Notes: generated from the letters alone by a model not told the origin. Shown: positions 11,790 to 23,684, counted from the first letter of the stretch. The stretch: 64,000 nucleotides of DNA from Nymphaea colorata (GCF_008831285.2 NC_045138.2:8337205-8401204), one strand, 5' to 3'. Numbers and translations: made by a program.

Positions 11790-12945
11790 TCATGGAGAGC
11801 GAGTCAACGTCGGATGAGAATGACCGTGAGGACGAGTAAGAAGATCAACTCGAGTGGCTACAGTGTCAGTAGCTAAGGCTGACGATATTGGTAAAGGAGA
11901 TGCATCCAGCGAAGAGGATGCCAAGGTCATGTTGGGAGTGAGTCCCATGGTGGGCACCATTGCTATAGGCTGATCAGTGTCATGGATTGGCAAACTGATA
12001 TGCTCAGGAGAAGAAGCCGTGACAGATGATGAAGATCCAGCCATTGGAAAGGGTAAAACAGTATAAGAGTTTGATGAGGGCTGCATTTGATTGACGGGAC
12101 CGGTAGAAGGGGCGTTGGGCATCTTTGGCAGCCAATGAGATAAGACTGCATCTGAAATATCCTTATGATGATCGGATTCACCGGTATGAATTTGATAAAA
12201 AATAATATGTCGAGATATAATGATATGTCGATGGCTCTTGTCATAGAATAGATACCCCTTATGATGACTAGAATAACCCAAAAAAATGCATGGAGTAGTC
12301 CTGGGCTGAAATATTGAATCATTCATGGGCCTCAGTAAAGTGCATATTCTGGATCCTTTTGAAAAAACGTATAAAATGGTGATTTTCACTGCTTGGTAAA
12401 CGATTGGTGATATAAATAGCAGTTCGGAATTAATCAACCCAAAAATTGTATGACAAACCAGCATCATAAATCATACTTAATCATGTTTCAACGACAAGAC
12501 GATTTTTCCATTCAACTATACCATTTTGTTTGGGAGTATAAGGACAAGAAAACTGATGAAAGATCTCATGTGCTTCACAGAATGAAGCTAAGTCGGAATT
12601 CACAAATTTTTTGCCATTGTCAGATTGAACGGAACATATATGAGCATTTAATTATTTTTCAACCAAGATCTTAAATTCTTGAAACATAAACAACTTCAGA
12701 CTTAACTTTAAGAGGAAACAGTCATGAAAATCTGGAATAGTTGTCAACTATGAGCAGAAAAAACCTGAAACCCTCTCGAGAGATAATCGGGGCAGGTCCC
12801 CATACATCCATATGAAGCATTTCAAGAGGTCGTGAAGCTTGGAAATCAAAGGTTGGAAAGGGTTATTTATGTGCCTTTCCCATAAGACAAGACTGACATA
12901 CTCATTATGAAATAGGAGAATTTATTGATATGAGTCGACTAGAAT
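11790..12945 (-). pseudogene. Third Copia integrase C-terminal region and linker, decayed
   Basis: Near 12230-12300 the minus strand reads a TPCIFLGYSSHHKGY segment, the conserved Copia integrase C-terminal block, followed by the Ser/Pro-rich linker to reverse transcriptase (11790-12150). The catalytic core further right (12300-12945) is only traceable in pieces with stops. Confidence 0.75.
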
Positions 12946-13350
12946 TTAAAAAACTAACGATCTTCTTGTTTGCATGACCAGGCCGCCAATGCCATAGATC
13001 AAATGATGCTGAGATTTTATTGATGCCTGCTGGAAATCAGCAACTAAACGCTGCTCCCTTGATTGAAAAAGAATCCATGTTTGATCTGACCGCCTTGATG
13101 GGTAGAGACTGTCATGCATCTTTGGTCCTTGAAGAAAAACATTTCCCATCTGCTGATCCTTAATAACAAAATCATGTGGTGAGAATTGAAAGATGCAGTC
13201 ATTTTTAGATGTAAATTTTTCCACTGATAAGATATTGTGAGCCATTCTAGTAACATGCAGCGCATTTGTAAGATAGAATGAAGTCCCTACAGAATTAACT
13301 AGTAAATTTCCTATATGCTTAATAGAGATGCTTGAACCATTACCGATCAT
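12946..13350 (-). pseudogene. Third Copia protease end and pre-integrase region
   Basis: Open frame reading the end of the aspartic protease (GNGSSISIKHIG, LTNALHVTRMAHNILSV) and the gag-pre-integrase domain. The protease active-site Asp-Ser-Gly lies further right, near 13420-13440, in a broken frame. Confidence 0.75.
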
Positions 13351-13457
13351 GATATTGTCGGCCCATCATATGTTGTTTTGTTTTGCATCATCTCATCATT
13401 GTTGACAATATGATTAGTTGCTCCTGAGTCGGGATACCAGTATTCACTAGTAGACTC

Positions 13458-13788
13458 CTACAAATTCATAGCTGAAAATGCATGCGGAATATAATAACAC
13501 ATCCTTGCCGAATGGCCCTTCCGTCCATAGTACTGACACGTTATGATGGTACGAGGATGATTTCCATTTCCTGCATTGTTATTTGGGTCTCCATGATATG
13601 ATTGACGTGAACATGTGTTTAATTTCCTCGTCCTTGGAATCGACCTCATTGCCGACCTCTGAAAGTGCCTCGTCCTCTATCGATTCCAGTTGCCTACTCC
13701 ATAATAGGTAATTGTCCCTATTGAGCTCAACAGATACAAGTGTAGTGATGGCATTCCATTGAGTTGAAGAGGACGATGAATTTTCCAT
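13458..13788 (-). pseudogene. Third Copia gag, heavily deleted
   Basis: Starts at an ATG (13788) reading MENSSSSSTQW, then LNRDNYLLWSRQ, the typical N-terminus of plant Copia Gag. Only about 50 codons follow before sequence normally 200 residues downstream appears, so most of Gag is deleted. At 13458-13649 the zinc knuckle is visible, but its second cysteine is a tyrosine (C-Q-Y-Y instead of C-x-x-C). Confidence 0.75.
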
Positions 13789-13802
13789 GATATTTATAGA
13801 AG

Positions 13803-13826
13803 AAGAATATGATGGCTCTGATAGCA
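13803..13826 (-). other. Primer-binding site of the third Copia element
   Basis: Directly inside the 5' LTR the minus strand reads TGCTATCAGAGCCATC. The known plant Copia site is TGGTATCAGAGC, complementary to initiator tRNA-Met. One base differs at position 3. Confidence 0.75.
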
Positions 13827-14064
13827 TGTGAAAACTCATGATGATTGAGAGAGAGAGAGAGAGGAATTTCAAAATTGTATCTCACGCACATTCCATAGCT
13901 GATAATACAGGATAATTATAGAGTACAAGAGATAAGGAGGTTACAACAACAAGGCAAGAGATGAAAACGTAAATCAGATTCCAAATTAATAGGTGCTGAT
14001 ACATTTTTATCTCTTGCAGATTTCGTCACTTTTAAATTTCAAAATTCAAACTCTTTCCTTAACA
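13827..14064 (-). repeat. 5' LTR of the third Copia element
   Basis: 238 bp, partner of 9962-10203, followed by the target duplication AAAGT at 14065-14069. Confidence 0.92.
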
Positions 14065-14121
14065 AAAGTGTATCAACACCAAGTGTAAATGTGATTCTCA
14101 TATAAAAGATCAGCAGGAGAC

Positions 14122-14497
14122 TAGGGATGTAATGTATCCTAAAAAAATTTAATGACCGATTTAGAAATCAGATTGGATTCGGATTTATGAAATGACATCC
14201 AATCGGATGCAAATTCAGATTTCAAGATACATAAATATCCGATCATATTCAGATTTGGATCTGATTTAATTTTAAATAAATATCATATATCTGAACGCTC
14301 TTACATTTTGAAAATGTTCAAAATGTGGACTAAGATTCAAATATATGAACGTGAAAATCAGATTGGAATTGTAAAACCAGATTTTGAATTTGGATTTGAA
14401 TAGTTGTTTGAATTTGAATCAGAACATGTGAATATCCAAAAAAGTGGATACAGTTAAACGGTGTATCTTATTCGAATCAAATCCAGTGACATTCCTA
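14122..14497. mobile_element. MITE in the outer 3' LTR (TAGGGATGTAAT family)
   Basis: The outer LTR is interrupted here. Ends are imperfect inverted repeats: TAGGGATGTAATG at the left and, reverse-complemented, TAGGAATGTCACTG at the right. The interior carries repeated GGATTTGGAT/ATCCGAT-like words and resembles the reverse complement of 21432-21867. No coding sequence. End sequence and size suggest a non-autonomous hAT-type element, but no clear target duplication was found. Confidence 0.65.
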
Positions 14498-14627
14498 CGT
14501 ACAAGCGGCATGGTGAGTGTTGAATCGCCCTGCATCGTGGACATGACCCAATGGTTGAACCACATTAAATGCCTTTCCTTGTTCTCGCTCTCTCTTACTT
14601 GCTTTTTGTTTTTCTGATACCTTCCTC

Positions 14628-17600
14628 AAAATAGAAATTAGCGTTCGAGTACCAATGATCCTACCTAAAGTTTATTTTACTTATTTCTTATCAGGTCACA
14701 TCCATGTGTTCTTCAATCGAATGCTGTGATTGATAGTGTAACAGCCAGTTTTCTCATCTCATGTGTCTCAGACTGGGTATATGTTAACATTTTAGGGTGC
14801 GCAATTGAGACCAATATGTATCCATAATTCCTGTTGATCATCAAGTCATAAGCCCAAGGCAAAGAAACTTACTCCATGTTAAATTTTCATGGCACATAGA
14901 ACTGTGGACGCCAGACATGCACTCCCTTTCTCATAAGCATTTCATAATGTGGTGTGTGACTTGTAAAGTGTGAAAGAAAAACACCACCTGCCTCGAGAAC
15001 ATCTCAGTCTTATTGATTTGTCAAATTTCGCCAAGGGTCTGATTTTATAAGAATCATATTGGCACCATCCCTTTTGGCTTCTAATGCCGAAAACTCTCCC
15101 CCCAAATCAGAAATTTCTTTTAGGACAACAGTAATGAAAGTTTCAACTGTCGGTCACCACCACACGTACTTTTTCATTTGTTTTTTCTTCCTTTTTTTTT
15201 TCTTTGTTAACACTCATTGGTCTTCTCCCCTTTTTTCTTAACTTCATTTTTAATAACCAAGCTGGGAGAATGAAACAGTACAACTCCCGTCAGAGGTTTC
15301 TCCAAGTTGCACAAGTGGGATCCTAGTCATGCATAAATCATATTTTTGCTAGTTATTTAATGTATAAGGTTTTGATTTGAAAATTTTCCTTGTCCTATTC
15401 ATTCAACTTCTTCCTCTTCTTTTTCATTATCAAGTTATGGTTGGGCAACTCCCATCAAGTTATATTAAGAGACATAGCGGCCTTCTGCCATGGGGCATGC
15501 CTTGTGTACTGAGCTATTGACTTCAACTTGATGGTGCTTAAGTCCAGCTAGCTAGCGGGGCAGAGAGCTATGCTTCCTTTTCTTTTCGCCTCTGAAGAAA
15601 TTTACTAACCATTTGACCATGTCTTCCTCTGCTCATTCTTTTCCCAGAGATTCAGACTGATGTTATGAACTGCACATGTAAATGGTAGACAAAGCTTTAA
15701 ATGCACATATGTGCATACAATACCATGTCTCTTTTTTGTCTGCAGCTGATTTCCTTTTTGACACAACATTAGTGGACTTGTTTAATCCTACTTGCAGTGC
15801 GCGTGCAAATTTTTCTCATTATATTGGAGGCGCTAAAATTTGTGAACATGACTGACCTGGTTTGGAAGCTTTAGGGCATGCTTGATTATTGAACTACGCT
15901 ATCTCCTTGGTCTTTTTCTGTTTTATTAGTTAGAAAGTTTTGGATTTCTTCATCAGACGTTTGATTGCTCTATGAAATGTGAGGATAAAGGTTACACTAG
16001 CAATAACGCATGCAATTATTTATGGAGTTATGATAATTATATGGGAGTCTTGGAAGCTTCTATTTCTATAGTAAGCGGTTGTGTCTTAAGAAGTAAATGC
16101 AGGAATTCCCAAGGGGCGTGGTGCAACAGATTAGGTGGGGGATGGTAAGTGGTCAGTCTCAATTTTGAGCTTCTATGACTTCAATTTTCTCTGTCTCAAA
16201 GTGGGGGCACAAATATGTAAGTTAAAATATAGCGGGGTACTGTTATCCTGAGGCACCAAAACTAGGTCTGCTACTCTCGGGGATGGGAGAATGTAATGAG
16301 GGTTTTGGCTCTCAATGGGGCGTTAGGATGAGCTCACCCAGTAACAGGCAAAAATGGTGACAGCATTAGCAAAACACACCTTATGCACACAAAAATTTTA
16401 GTATATTGCAGATAACAAATCCTAATATTGTAGCTTGACTCGAGAAATCTGAACCATAGGAATCCTATTCCAATATATAAGGCCCCATGAAATAATTGAA
16501 ATTTGCATATTTCCACGAAGACAAGTTTGGTTTGAACCTTCCGATTTAAGACTCATAACAGGCATCAAAGCAAGAAAACAAAAAAGTGTTCTACAGTCAG
16601 TCACGTCTACTACTCTGCAGTAGAAGAGATTCTTATGCTAACTCGTCCTGGACTTGATTTTAGCCATAATTGTATGCTCGAGTCGCATCTTGTGTAGACA
16701 TCGGAGACTTAAAGGCAACATCAAATGAACAGAAAAGAACGGTGGCGACTGAATCAACCAGATATTGAACTACAGTTCAAAAAAATACCAGAATAAATGC
16801 GTCCATGAACTTTTAGTACCAAGCGTTTCATTGCAGGTCAGAGCAGCAGTGGCTCCTATTAATAATTTCCCCTAATACATGCAATGGTTTCACGCACATA
16901 AAAAAGTCCACATTGTTTTAAGAAAGCGTCTGTTCTGCTTCCGGATTGTTCCGCCGGTTGCCAACTTCATCCAAAGCATTGATGGTGGCGCAGCCAAATC
17001 GAAGAAGTGTGACGCCTCCTGGAGCTTAATTTTCCTGTCTGGCCGGCAACGGACCCAACGGACAGCGCCAGGATCTCCCCTGTACCCTGGCACAGGATCT
17101 GTAGTCCCCACCATGTGTCCCCCTCATGCTGGCATCGACCCACCACCCTAGGTACCTGGCTTCCCTATCCTAACTGGTCATCCAGGAAACTAGATTATAT
17201 ACCTCAAACTGCGGGGAGAGATCAGGATTTCTATTTGAATTTGGAGTCTTTCACGAGTTCGATGCAGAATTTAATTGCACAACAATGGTAGTGGAATTGC
17301 AGAATTTGTCAGTAAAAGAAAAGGACAAGAGATGAGAGAGAGTAATCATGGTGGTTGCGAGCCAATTGATCAATCACTTGCTTAATTTGAAGATAAAATC
17401 GAGGCCGGCTTTTTGTTCATCTCTCAATAGGGGAAATCGGATGCGGAATTGTACTTGCATATGCCAAAACCTTCGATGTTGGTCGTCGAGATTCACGTAT
17501 ATCTACCTTTTCAGTTGTCACTGTGAATTAATGAATTAAACACATTACCGTAGAAATCCAATAAGAAAAAGAAGAAGACGAGGAGGACGATGATGATGAT

Positions 17601-17822
17601 GATAATGATGATCAAAAAGAAGAAGAAAAAGAAGAAGGTCCGTGAAATTTGACTTAAGCAGGTTGGTCATGGCTATTTGAAAGAGCGACAAGGTGGCACG
17701 GGGGAGGCGGAGGGAGAGGAGGAGCGATTAGATGCCTAACCTGGTGGCTCGCTTCCTTTCCACCAGCCTTGGTGCCGAAAGGAATTCAGAAGTCTTGGCT
17801 TTCATGGGGAGGCCGGGAAATC
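14628..17822. other. Unassigned spacer between the retrotransposon stack and the RING gene
   Basis: No open frame with a recognisable domain on either strand. The segment 16880-17160 is more GC-rich than its surroundings and holds short overlapping frames on both strands without family resemblance. The stretch 17565-17640 is a purine-rich run of GAT/GAA/GAG triplets just downstream of the RING gene stop, and may be in its 3' UTR. Confidence 0.4.
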
Positions 17823-18350
17823 CTACACGGGCTGCCGGCGGGCCAAAGGGACGATCTCGGCGAGCGGCGTGGGCAGAGGGGAGGGAAGGGGAGAGGTTCG
17901 ACACATGGGGCAGGTGGGCCGAAGCTTGAGCCAGGGGTCGACGCACTTGACATGGAAGAGGTGGCCGCAGTCGGGAAGGAGGCGGAGAATGTCTGAGTCC
18001 TTATAGTCCATTAGGCAGATGGAGCAGCAGCTGGGCAGCACAGGGGAGCCGCCTCCCCTCCGCCCCGCTGCCTGAGCGTAGGTGAGCTTAGGACAAGTGA
18101 GCAAGGTGGCGTCGTCCAGGCCGCCGCCGCCGGCGACCGCCCCAATACCGTTCAGGAGATTGTCGTTGCCGGGTTCCTGCCGCTGCTGGCGCTGTTGTTG
18201 TGTGGAGGTGTGGGCGCGGGCGCAGAAGTAGGAGGCGACGGTGATGGTGGTGATAAGGACGAGGACGCCGACGGCGACTCCTATCCCATAGGCGAACCCG
18301 CTCAGAGGCCCTCCATTTGAATAATCAAAATTCGCAGAGCTGTTGCTCAT
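17823..18350 (-). CDS. RING-H2 finger E3 ubiquitin ligase, ATL family
   Basis: Intronless frame of 175 residues. ATL proteins are membrane-anchored E3 ubiquitin ligases that recruit an E2 enzyme through a RING-H2 domain. Here a hydrophobic segment spans about residues 18-43. The GLD motif (GLDDATLLTCPKLTY) is at 77-91. The RING-H2 is at 109-150 with spacing C-x2-C-x15-C-x-H-x2-H-x2-C-x10-C-x2-C, including the Pro before the third Cys (LPDC) and the DPWL tryptophan typical of ATLs. A Gln-rich stretch lies at 51-58. The frame is open upstream to 18551. I chose the ATG at 18350 (MSNSSANF) because family members put the hydrophobic segment close to the N-terminus and the upstream part looks like translated 5' UTR. 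Length and layout suit the ATL67/ATL69-like subgroup; the exact member is not determined. Confidence 0.9.
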   Translation of the reverse strand: MSNSSANFDYSNGGPLSGFAYGIGVAVGVLVLITTITVASYFCARAHTSTQQQRQQRQEPGNDNLLNGIGAVAGGGGLDDATLLTCPKLTYAQAAGRRGGGSPVLPSCCSICLMDYKDSDILRLLPDCGHLFHVKCVDPWLKLRPTCPMCRTSPLPSPLPTPLAEIVPLARRQPV

Positions 18351-19371
18351 CGTCTCTGTCTCTCTCCCTCCCTCTTTCTTCTTTTGAGAGGTGAATGGAG
18401 ACCATATAGTCGACCTTCGCCAGCTCCCCAGCAGTATAAAAATGGCAAGTGTTTTTGTCGACAGAACTGCAGAGAGAGAGAGAGGAAGGTGGAGAAGAAA
18501 AAGAAGAAGAAGCTTGGCAGGGAAGGGAGGTCGGGGTGGTCGATTGGTCAAATACTTGGAAATGTCAACGCATGGTGGGCGGGCGCTCTGGAAATGGAGC
18601 TCCTATGAACACCAGCAGCATGTGCAACAGAGGGAGACGGAGAGAGATGTCAAGAAGTGATGACAACTCAAAAATGAGCTTAGTTTATCTTGGAGGTCAT
18701 CCTTTCTCTCTCTTTCTCTCCTTTCTCATTTCATGGCCTCTTTCTCTCTATCCAACCTGCCTATAGCTTAGTTAGTTGGATCTTCAGCACATAAACAAAG
18801 CGTATCAGGATTCATTCCCGCGAGCATTACATGTTGATCGGCATTAAGATAAAAAGAATGAAAGTGATATCCTGGACAAGAGTTGTGATTGTGCCCCCTT
18901 TTCATCTCTCCTTATATCTTTTGCCATATATCTTTTGTTCTTATATCTTTTGCCAAAAGATGTCATTGAAGTTGTGTTTGTTTCATCACGGATTGGAGAT
19001 CCACGCCTTAAATCCATAGATTTAAGGTCAGACCTCCTCTCATTCGATCTTAAACTCTAGAAACACACCTTTTAATGCAGTATCAAACCTAAGGCAGTAT
19101 CAAACCTAAGAGTTGAAATTATCAAACGCAACCTTAAAGTAAAAGGTTTAAGGGTTGATATGGTGGTGTTGTCTTTAACAATCTCTCTCTCTCAGCCTTA
19201 TACATGTCTCTATCCTTCCCGACTGTTTTTTTGTAGTCTGCGTGCAGATTACGGATCACTCCATGACGTAAATGAAATAAAGAACCAATATATCCCATCC
19301 AATCTTCGCGTTGGGAAGAAACAACCAAGGCCTGTCCTCTTAATATTCAATTCTCGCATACCATACATCTA

Positions 19372-19372
<1 letters not shown>
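18351..19372 (-). promoter_or_regulatory. Upstream region of the RING gene (5' UTR and promoter, inferred)
   Basis: Read on the minus strand, the bases just upstream of the start are GA-rich, with CT-type tracts visible on the plus strand at 18705-18750. Such tracts are common in plant 5' UTRs and core promoters. No convincing TATA box was found at a usual distance on the minus strand. The rest is unremarkable spacer. Confidence 0.35.

Positions 19373-19452
<80 letters not shown>
19373..19452. repeat. Compound microsatellite (TA)n(GA)n
   Basis: A run of alternating TA passes directly into GA. No gene nearby on either side. Confidence 0.95.
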
Positions 19453-19913
19453 TTGAAAAAAAAAATTCTTACGTGCAAGTTGCATCTGCTTAATTTAAAT
19501 ATAAATGTGTTGGGATTTCTTACTTACTAAGGATGACACAGCAAATCAGGTGTTCTCATGTAAAATATGATCTTATGAGTGATCGAGTTGGTGAAATAGA
19601 AATAAAAAAAACGCAATTGGAAGTTGCATTGTCTGAATTTCAGAACGTGGGCGTGTTCAAGGACTACTCAACATTATTGCTTAGTTATTACGGATGAGGA
19701 GGAAAATCGAGTTGTTTTTTTGGTAAAAAATGATTCGATGACTTTGCCAAATTATGGGTCGTTGATCTTAAAAGGTGCTCGGATAGTGCAATCTCAGGAT
19801 TCAAAGCTCTTCCAGACTTCCGCTATTAATCAACAGTGTGGATCACGTACAACTTAAAAGTGATTCTTACTCAATCTTGATGTATAGCGTGACACACGAG
19901 GGAGGTGGAGTTG

Positions 19914-20054
<141 letters not shown>

Positions 20055-21431
20055 GAAAAAGAGATGCAAAGTAGTGGGTGGTGATACTTTACCGTCCGCT
20101 CCGTTTGGGAAGGGTGCAATTTTATGAGACGGGTTTGTGTTTTGATAACCAACTTTTTGTTGTAGAGTCGGTCGCATTATGGTTGCTCCTTAACATAGTG
20201 TAGGAGAATGATCAGTTATTTCGGTTTCTTTTTACCCCAGAATTTAATGAACAAGTTTCTCTCCCCTTGAAAGGTCAAACAAGCAAAGCTATTATATCGC
20301 ATGATCTAAGATGCCAATCTTTGCCTCCACTCTCTTGTCACACACTTAGTAGAAAAAGTTGGATCTAGCTTTCTTTAGAAATAAACAGAAAGATGAGGCC
20401 CATTTCCAGATTACAGGCAATTTCTGGGCCTGTGAGTGACATTTTGTTTGAGGACTTTTTTGGGTGTTGTGGTGTCAGTGAATATATCGGTCCATGTCAA
20501 CCGATACGCCAGAAAAGTACTCCAGAAATGGGGTTTGTATCGGTTGATACAATTCCGTATCGGGTGACATGCTAATAAATATGGTATCATAATATCAGTT
20601 TTAGACTCTTAATTGTCTTCTTATGGTCTGCCAATCAATACCAGCTGATTAGTATTAGTGATTGTTTTGATGCAGTAGAGGTGTTTCTTAAGATGAGGCT
20701 TCACTCTATTCCTCGGGTTGATGGATAAAACCATAGTCACAAATAACATTTTAGGGTTTTAAACGCTGAGGTTTTTCTCGAGTATAATAGGATGAACCTG
20801 AAGAATACGAGAAAAATACGAGAATACGGTAAATTTTTAAAAAACTAAAAATCGAGGGAAAATAAAGTAAGTGAAAACTAATAACACAAACATCAAAATA
20901 TAAGTAAATTTGCAATAAATAAAAAACGAAAAAAAAAACTATTTGACATTAAAAAAATGAAAAAAAAAAGTGAAAAAAGGCAAAAAAAAATGTGACTTTT
21001 TTATTCAAAAAGACATGTTTTTTTAGTGACCGTAAGGACAAAGGAAATAGGGAAACTTTGGCTCTCATTTGAGTGGTGGGTAACCTCCCACTCACCCAAA
21101 AAGGAATAAATTAACTGAAAGAATTTGAAACAGCGGTTAGGTTTTGATTAAACTGATAATTGATGAAAAATAAGGCCTAAAGCATTTCAAATAGACTAAA
21201 AATGGATCCACGGATCTGGATCCTAATAAAAGAAAACAATAGACAAGACCAAATTCTCGTAAATTGTATTCTCAGCTTCTGCCCTGCATCAGTTTCTTAA
21301 GTATTCAAGAAGGAAATAACACACATTTGGGCTGTTTTTCATCTCTGGTGCATGTGAAATCTTATAATGTGGTATCCAGCCATGTTGAAAAAACAAGTTC
21401 ATCCTTCCGTGATCCAAAGAATTGTTATGAA
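20055..21431. other. Unassigned spacer
   Basis: No gene recognised. Between 20440 and 20590 there are several TATCGG/CCGATA words in both orientations. Similar words recur near 55300-55380 and 56800-56920, which suggests a degraded inverted-repeat element. From 20800 to 21020 the sequence is a purine/A-rich run of AAAAAACG and GAAAAA words, resembling the stretch at 43000-43260 inside the BSL gene. Confidence 0.35.
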
Positions 21432-21867
21432 TAAGGGTGTCAATGTATTGCACTTGAATCTGATATATTTTCCACCACATCCGTCGTATGAGATGATCAC
21501 AATATTTTCGCATTGGATAGAAAAGTTTACATAATATATGGATCTGAAATAACAACCCAAATCTAATTTACGAATTCACATCTGGATTTGAACACAACTT
21601 CAAACCAAATGCTCGCTACATTAAGATATGCTAAGAGAGACTTTCTAAATATATGGTTATTAGATATAAGATATTTATTTAACATTGATTCCGCATCCAA
21701 ATCTGAATCTCTATGGATATTTATTGAATCTGATTGGGTGTCGTTTTTTAAGTCTGAATATGATCTGGTTCCCTAATCAGATGTTAAATTTTTTTCATTA
21801 TGTTTTTTTTTTTTTTGGAAGCTGTTCCATCAGATATCTAATCTAAATCAGACTTATTGACAACCCT
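21432..21867. mobile_element. MITE (TAGGGATGTAAT family), second copy
   Basis: Begins TAAGGGTGTCAATG and ends ATTGACAACCCT, an imperfect inverted repeat. Its reverse complement shares interior blocks with 14122-14497, including GATCATATTCAGA and AAATAAATATC. A T-run (21802-21817) interrupts the right half. No coding content. Confidence 0.55.
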
Positions 21868-23191
21868 GGTTATTGACCAATTAAAAAAATATTTTCTTGG
21901 GACCCTATCTAGCTAGCTAGACTATTATTTCCAGAACTAGATGAGCGGGCAGTTTGACAACTTCATGTGCCAGATTTGTTTATTTTAAGTGAAATGTTAC
22001 TTTTTCCTTGATTTTATTCTTTAATTCCCATAAAGAAAACATTTTCTTTTGTTTTTTTTAAGAGCTACACCTGCCGTAAAACTGACAAATAAAAGTGTGA
22101 GGTAAACTTCTATTAACCTGAGAAGCAGAAATAATCACTTTTTGAATTTGTGCGTCATATATATGCTGCCCATATGGGAAAACCATGTTCCCACGGTTTA
22201 CCCTGAGGAGTAATGTTTAAAATTTTGGATGGGGAAAATTTTTTTGGGTACCACTTTTACCTTTGTAAGGGAGTGTCTTCCATTTAGTTGTTAGTGACCT
22301 GCTCCACATTTTATACCCATATAGTTGACAATAAGAGTTCTTTATTATAAATGATCACAAAAAGGTGGTTTTTCAAATGCAATTAAAAAAAAAATTAAGC
22401 CCAAGAATGAAAATTTCCCTTTTTTTTTAATCTTGGAAATCGTCACGGTCCTGTCTGCGTAGTACTTATTGAATCGGTAGATGTTCCTCTAGTGACGCCA
22501 CTGCCTTTGAATGGTAGCTAGATCCAGATCCATATCCACATAACTCAAGTGTAACGGCTTATTGACCATAACTTTCTCTCTTGGTTGACAAAGGGTCACC
22601 AGAAATGCCCTTAATACTCAAATGGAATAAGCTGCCTGCCTTATGGAACGCCATGTGTCACGAGCACTGTGGCCGGAGTTACCGGATCTTGAGGAATCAT
22701 GGCCGCCAGATTCAACCATAGCAGTCCAATCGACTCTATTAGTTAGCTTCTACATGGACCCATCAGGCGCATCTTAGGCTTAGATTGTTTTCTACCGTCA
22801 ACGGCGGAGCTAGAAATTTTTGTTGTGGTGGCACTAATATAAGAAATCTTAGATTTGATGGACACCAATATAGAATAAATTAAGTTGTTTGCTCATACAA
22901 GGCCACACCTCTGCTGATAGTGCTGGTCTAACCTACCCTATCTATGCATCACCTTTCACAAAACGAAACGCGCAAATAATTAATATATACACCGGATCTA
23001 CATATTAATCACGCGTCACGCCAAGACTTTGTTGATGAACTAAGATAAACTTCAAAGCATTCACACCAACGTTGACTACACAATAATCTAAGCTTCTCAC
23101 AAGTCATACCCAAATGAGCAAGTGAGCTGCTGGGGAAGTGTTGTGAATGTTCCATAGAAGCCTGCCTATCCGCCAAGCAATAATTATATAG
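21868..23191. other. Unassigned spacer
   Basis: No gene or clear repeat unit recognised. A short piece around 22800-22870 (GGCGGAGCTAGAAATTT) resembles the right edge of the small repeat at 50804-50995. Confidence 0.35.
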
Positions 23192-23487
23192 GGATGGGTA
23201 TCGGGTGAACTCGAACTCTGGCGGGCCACAGCATGTGAGCACAGCTTAGGCCCGACGCCCGGCCTGACTAAAATAAAAATGCATTTTAATCTAATATAAT
23301 ATATAAATATAATTAATTATCATATAATATATGTATTAAATAATAATAAAAATAAGTTATTGTGCCTACTCTGTCTTGTTTAGCCGGGCACATATCTTAT
23401 TGGACCAGCCGATGCTCAAATTTAGGACCTGCACCCGGGCCTCAATCAGACCAAATACCGGTTACTCGTTGGGTACTTGGCCCTAAT
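23192..23487. mobile_element. Degraded copy of the GC-rich hAT-like MITE
   Basis: GC-rich ends (TAGGGATGGGTATCGGG at the left, TACTTGGCCCTA at the right) enclose GGCCCGACGCCCGGCC and an AT-rich core with ATATAATATA words. This is the layout of the cleaner copies at 48260, 53228, 53926 and 56088. No target duplication is recognisable, so limits are approximate. Confidence 0.55.
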
Positions 23488-23684
23488 GAAAGCTTCTTCT
23501 TTTGGTAGGAGAGAGGAAGCCCCACATGGCCCATAGCTGGACTAGGAGAACCCACCCCACATGGCGATTGGCCAACTCTCCCACCCTCTCCCCCTCAAGG
23601 AGAACTGCTGTTTTGTTGTGGAATTATGGCCACACCAGGCACCTCCAAACATGGTCATTCTGCACCTGGATGATAGATAGAGCA

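Larger units (their letters stand above)
9962..14064 (-). mobile_element. Third Ty1/Copia LTR retrotransposon (minus strand), youngest looking of the stack
   Basis: Short LTRs (9962-10203 and 13827-14064) start TGTGAA and end CTTAACA on the plus strand. By eye they agree at roughly nine bases in ten. A perfect 5 bp duplication AAAGT flanks the element (9957-9961 and 14065-14069). Beside the 5' LTR (right side), the minus strand reads a primer-binding site containing TATCAGAGCC, the usual plant Copia match to initiator methionine tRNA. A purine-rich GCGGGAGAT lies beside the 3' LTR. Gag, protease, integrase, reverse transcriptase and RNase H are in Copia order but broken. Confidence 0.93.
927..14627 (+). 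mobile_element. Outer Ty1/Copia LTR retrotransposon, old and interrupted by later insertions
   Basis: Gag, protease, integrase, reverse transcriptase and RNase H remnants occur in Copia order on the plus strand, all with stops and frameshifts. The right LTR was recognised because the sequence at 9926-9961, continuing at 14065, matches the sequence from about 927: both contain ATTATGGAAAGT followed by a shared stretch around AAATGTGATTCT, and later a shared GGTGAGTGTTGA block (near 1010 and 14513). A purine-rich tract (ACTTGAGGGAGGCAG) lies directly before the 3' LTR. Insertions inside it are a second Copia (1962-5706), a LINE fragment (about 7736-8758), a third Copia (9962-14064) and a MITE (14122-14497). 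Outer ends are approximate because the LTRs have diverged and no target duplication was identified. Confidence 0.8.
9926..14627 (+). repeat. 3' LTR of the outer Copia element, split by two insertions
   Basis: LTR sequence is present at 9926-9961, 14065-14121 and 14498 to about 14627. The third Copia element (with its AAAGT duplication) and a MITE occupy the gaps. Removing both insertions leaves a sequence collinear with 927-1152. Confidence 0.7.

Noticed and set aside
16095-16165. SINE-like box (GGGGCGTGGTGCAACAGATTA)
   Set aside because: Resembles the start of tRNA-derived plant SINEs but no convincing B box, tail or target duplication follows.
16890-17151. Overlapping GC-rich frames on both strands
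   Set aside because: Short, no domain and open on both strands; cannot be distinguished from chance.
18351-18551. 67-residue N-terminal extension of the RING-H2 protein
   Set aside because: The frame is open, but it would put a second hydrophobic segment before the ATL membrane segment; ATL relatives start near the residue chosen here.
23009-23242. 77-codon minus-strand frame overlapping the degraded GC-rich MITE
   Set aside because: No domain; partly inside the MITE; likely chance.
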